Source: Microbacterium sp.
GTDB taxonomy: Bacteria > Actinomycetota > Actinomycetes > Actinomycetales > Microbacteriaceae
Assembly (NCBI RefSeq): GCF_017305435.1
Contig: NZ_JAFKIP010000002.1
Span: 124,001-188,000 of the forward strand
Length of the DNA stretch: 64,000 nucleotides
Direction of reading: 5' to 3'
In this document: one piece after another, positions 61,744-64,000 of the stretch
How the letters are laid out: each line of letters begins with the position of its first letter
Numbering within the stretch: position 1 is the first letter of the stretch
Made by a program: the position numbers and the translations under genes
Notes under the pieces: generated by a model
The model's input: the letters and a program-made list of their open reading frames with translations, nothing else
Told to the model about the DNA's origin: nothing
The model's database searches: none

Positions 61744-62964
61744 GTGTACTCCCTGCTGCTCGCCATCATCTACATCGCCTTCGTCAGCCTCGGTCTGCCC
61801 GACTCGCTCCTCGGCGCCGGATGGCCCGTCATGCAGGAGAGCCTGGACGTCCCCGTCGGCTTCGCCGGCATCGTCACGATGATCATCGCGAGCGGCACGG
61901 TCCTCTCGAGCCTCGCGTCCGAGCGCCTCACCCGCCGCTTCGGCGCGGGCCTCGTCACCGCCGTCAGCGTCGCGATGACCGCCGCCGCCCTGTTCGGCTT
62001 CTCCACCTCGGGGGAGTTCTGGATGCTCTGCCTCTGGGCGATCCCCTACGGACTCGGTGCGGGCGCGGTGGATGCCGCCCTCAACAACTACGTCGCCCTG
62101 CACTACGCGGCCCGCCACATGAACTGGTTGCACAGCTTCTGGGGCGTCGGCGCCTCGATCAGCCCGTTCATCATGAGCTACGCCATCACCTCCGGCCTGG
62201 GCTGGTCGGGCGCATACCTCATCGTGGGCGTCACCCAGTCGATTCTCACCTTCGTCCTCCTCGTGAGCCTGCCGCTGTGGGGCAAGGTCAACACCGTCGT
62301 CGCTCCGGCCGCGGCGCCGGATGCCGACGCGGTTCCGGATGCCGCGGAGGCGCCGGCCGGCAAGGGCAGCGCACACGTCTCCCTCGCGACGGCCCTCCGC
62401 ATCCCCGGTGTGAGGCTCATCCTCGCGGCGTTCTTCGCCTACTGCGCGCTGGAGAGCACCTCCATCCTCTGGGCCTCGACCTACCTCGCCGAAGAGCGCG
62501 CCGTCGACCCGGCCACCGCCGCGGCGTTCGGCTCGCTCTTCCTCCTCGGCATCACCGCGGGACGCTTCCTCGCCGGCTTCGTCGCCGACCGGGTGGGAGA
62601 CCGGCAGCTCATCCGCGGCGGATTCGTCGCGGTCGGGGTCGGCGCGCTCATGCTCGCGCTGCCGCTTGAGACCAACGTCGTCGCCCTCGCCGGCCTCGTC
62701 ATGGCGGGCCTCGGCTCGGCCCCGATCTACCCGGCGATCATCCATTCCACACCGGTCAACTTCGGCAGGCGCAACTCGCAGGCGATCATCGGCATCCAGA
62801 TGGCTGCGGCGTACGCGGGATCGACCCTCGCCCCGCCGCTCTTCGGTGCACTGTCGGCGTGGGCGGGGCTGTGGATCCTGCCGCTGTTCCTCCTCGTCCT
62901 CGTCGCGCTCGGCCTCGCGATGTCGGAGCGTCTCAACCGGATGGTCACGCGGCGCACCGTGTGA
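61744..62964 (+). CDS. MFS transporter (sugar/fucose-permease-like)
   Basis: 406 aa with about twelve hydrophobic helices and no signal peptide. The N-terminal YSLLLAIIYIAFVSLGLPDS, central NYVALHYAARHMNWLHSFWG (about 115-134) and the late segment YPAIIHSTPVNFGRRNSQA resemble the FHS-type permeases for sugars. A Pro/Ala-rich cytoplasmic loop sits at about 185-215. The substrate is unknown. GTG 61744 is the first plausible start; GGAAAGG lies about 20 bases upstream, so the start is less sure than the frame. Confidence 0.85.
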   Translation: MYSLLLAIIYIAFVSLGLPDSLLGAGWPVMQESLDVPVGFAGIVTMIIASGTVLSSLASERLTRRFGAGLVTAVSVAMTAAALFGFSTSGEFWMLCLWAIPYGLGAGAVDAALNNYVALHYAARHMNWLHSFWGVGASISPFIMSYAITSGLGWSGAYLIVGVTQSILTFVLLVSLPLWGKVNTVVAPAAAPDADAVPDAAEAPAGKGSAHVSLATALRIPGVRLILAAFFAYCALESTSILWASTYLAEERAVDPATAAAFGSLFLLGITAGRFLAGFVADRVGDRQLIRGGFVAVGVGALMLALPLETNVVALAGLVMAGLGSAPIYPAIIHSTPVNFGRRNSQAIIGIQMAAAYAGSTLAPPLFGALSAWAGLWILPLFLLVLVALGLAMSERLNRMVTRRTV

Positions 62965-63099
62965 CCATCCGTGGGGCTCGGCGCGTCCGCGCTCGACGGG
63001 CGGGCGCTGCGCCGGCTGGTACCGGTCGGCCAATCCGAATCCCGCCCGGCACCGAACGATCTGTGACGCCGGCAGATCCGGCCGGGGCGGAGTCGCGAT

Positions 63100-64000
63100 A
63101 TGGGTGAGGCACGGAGACGACGACGCGTCGGGCTCTGGGCGTGGGCGGCCGTGTCGGGGATCGTCAGTGCGGCCGTGTTCCTCGCTGTCGCCGAGGCGCT
63201 CGCGCTGCTCTTCGGCGCGGGCGGCAGCCCGATCCTCGCGGTCGGCGGGTTCGTCATCGACATCGTGCCGCAGCCGTTCAAAGAGTTCGCGATCGCGACG
63301 TTCGGCGAATACGACAAGCTCGCGTTGATCGCCGGTCTCGCACTCGCGGTGGTGATCGCGTCGGCGATCGCCGGCATCCTGCAGGCAGTGAGACCGCCGC
63401 TCGGCGTCATCGCGCTCGCTGTCGCCGGGGTCCTCTCGGTCGCCGCGATCGTCACCCGCACGGGTGCGACGGTGCTCGTCGCGGTCCCGGCGGTCGCCGG
63501 CACCGTCGCCGGGGCGCTCCTGCTGGCGTCCCTCGGCCAGCACGTGCGCGGTTGGCAGGATACCGCGTCAGCGCCCGCCGATCCCGCCGCAGACGCACCG
63601 TCCGCCCCGGCCGTGCCGCCCGCGTCCGTTCCGGAGAACCCGGCGGCGCCGAGGAGCCCCGCCGCGATGAACCGCCGGGCGTTCTTCCGCACGACGGCGA
63701 TCGCGGGGGCCTCCGCCGTCCTCATCGGCATCGGAGCCCGCATCGTCAGCGCCACCACCTCGTCGATCGCCGCCGTGCGTCAGGCGCTGTCGCTGCCGGC
63801 ACCGCGATCGAAGGTCACGATCCCCGGCGGGGCGGAGCTCGACATCCCCGGCATCTCTCCGCTCATCACGCCGAACGCGGACTTCTACCGGGTCGACACG
63901 GCGCTGACGGTCCCGGCGGTCGACCCGTCCACCTGGCGCCTCGTGGTCGACGGCATGGTCGATCAGCGCGTCGACATCGGCTTCGACGACCTCGTCGCGA
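63100..64000 (+). CDS. Membrane-anchored molybdopterin-dependent oxidoreductase, N-terminal part
   Basis: 300 codons are visible; the gene continues past the window. Four hydrophobic helices (about 12-38, 73-96, 101-118, 122-147) are followed by a Pro/Ala-rich linker (152-187) and a twin-arginine-like segment, MNRRAFFRTTAIAGASAVLIGIG (quoted in part as NRRAFFRTT), around 190-215. The following SPLITPNADFYRVDTALTVP and WRLVVDGMVDQRVDIGFDDL are the start of a sulfite-oxidase-type molybdopterin domain. The catalytic cysteine is not yet reached. Expected to work outside the membrane. The 135-nt spacer upstream shows no gene. Confidence 0.85.
   Translation, partial: MGEARRRRRVGLWAWAAVSGIVSAAVFLAVAEALALLFGAGGSPILAVGGFVIDIVPQPFKEFAIATFGEYDKLALIAGLALAVVIASAIAGILQAVRPPLGVIALAVAGVLSVAAIVTRTGATVLVAVPAVAGTVAGALLLASLGQHVRGWQDTASAPADPAADAPSAPAVPPASVPENPAAPRSPAAMNRRAFFRTTAIAGASAVLIGIGARIVSATTSSIAAVRQALSLPAPRSKVTIPGGAELDIPGISPLITPNADFYRVDTALTVPAVDPSTWRLVVDGMVDQRVDIGFDDLVA

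Overview
The window is about 70% G+C, with GTG starts, ATGA/GTGA gene overlaps, actinobacterial gene orders (hemD-hemB-hemL; glmU-prs; eno-ftsB-DUF501) and the codon habits of Microbacteriaceae. A Microbacterium-like actinobacterium is the best guess; this is inference, as there is no rRNA here to confirm it. Genes fill nearly all of the sequence and no gene-free stretch exceeds 300 bases. I see no insertion sequence, prophage, CRISPR array or replication origin: this is ordinary chromosome with a few accessory cassettes.

Layout. 1-2.5 kb: end of a heme operon (hemD fragment, hemB, hemL). 2.7-5.7 kb: ksgA, an aldo/keto reductase and ispE. 5.7-10.3 kb: Eis-like acetyltransferase, ABC-F ATPase, proline-iminopeptidase-like hydrolase. 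10.3-12.5 kb, minus strand: a persulfide-response operon (flavin disulfide reductase-rhodanese plus CsoR/CstR-type repressor) behind two perfect 14-bp palindromic operators, then a small Cys-rich protein. 12.6-15.7 kb: MarR regulator, tRNA-Gln directly abutting glmU, then prs. 15.8-21.6 kb: P-type cation ATPase and a coupled cassette of FMN-binding lipoprotein, ApbE flavin transferase and a membrane NqrB/RnfD-like protein fused to a ferredoxin-reductase module; together they look like a route carrying electrons from NAD(P)H across the membrane to an extracytosolic flavin. 21.7-28.9 kb: a frameshifted endonuclease-like gene, a two-component system divergent from an ABC exporter, and CorA.

28.9-38.8 kb: a sugar-acid (L-idonate/gluconate-type) catabolic locus: gnd and a 3-hydroxyisobutyrate-dehydrogenase-like gene on the minus strand; a D-2-hydroxyacid dehydrogenase and IclR regulator; then an MHS symporter, FAH-family protein, idnD, gntK and idnO. 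IclR-type boxes (GTTCAA...TTGAAC) lie at the divergent promoter and at the symporter promoter. A gluconokinase-like protein that has lost the Walker A lysine follows.

38.9-54.6 kb: housekeeping (rplY, pth, mfd, gdhA, gamma-carbonic-anhydrase-like protein, ppc, nhaA, mazG, hisS) and an SGNH hydrolase fused to a DUF1905/YdeI module. 54.6-64 kb: DUF4442 protein, O-methyltransferase, eno, ftsB, DUF501, an S8 protease, type II NADH dehydrogenase, tRNA-Leu(UAA), an MFS transporter and the start of a membrane-anchored molybdopterin oxidoreductase that runs off the end.

Window-wide signals: (i) about sixteen genes have a TANNNT -10 box 6-7 nt before the start codon, the layout of leaderless transcripts; (ii) GGATGCC/GGCATCC is roughly tenfold over-represented, in genes and between them; (iii) a palindrome family with core GGTGGCGC recurs at gene ends.
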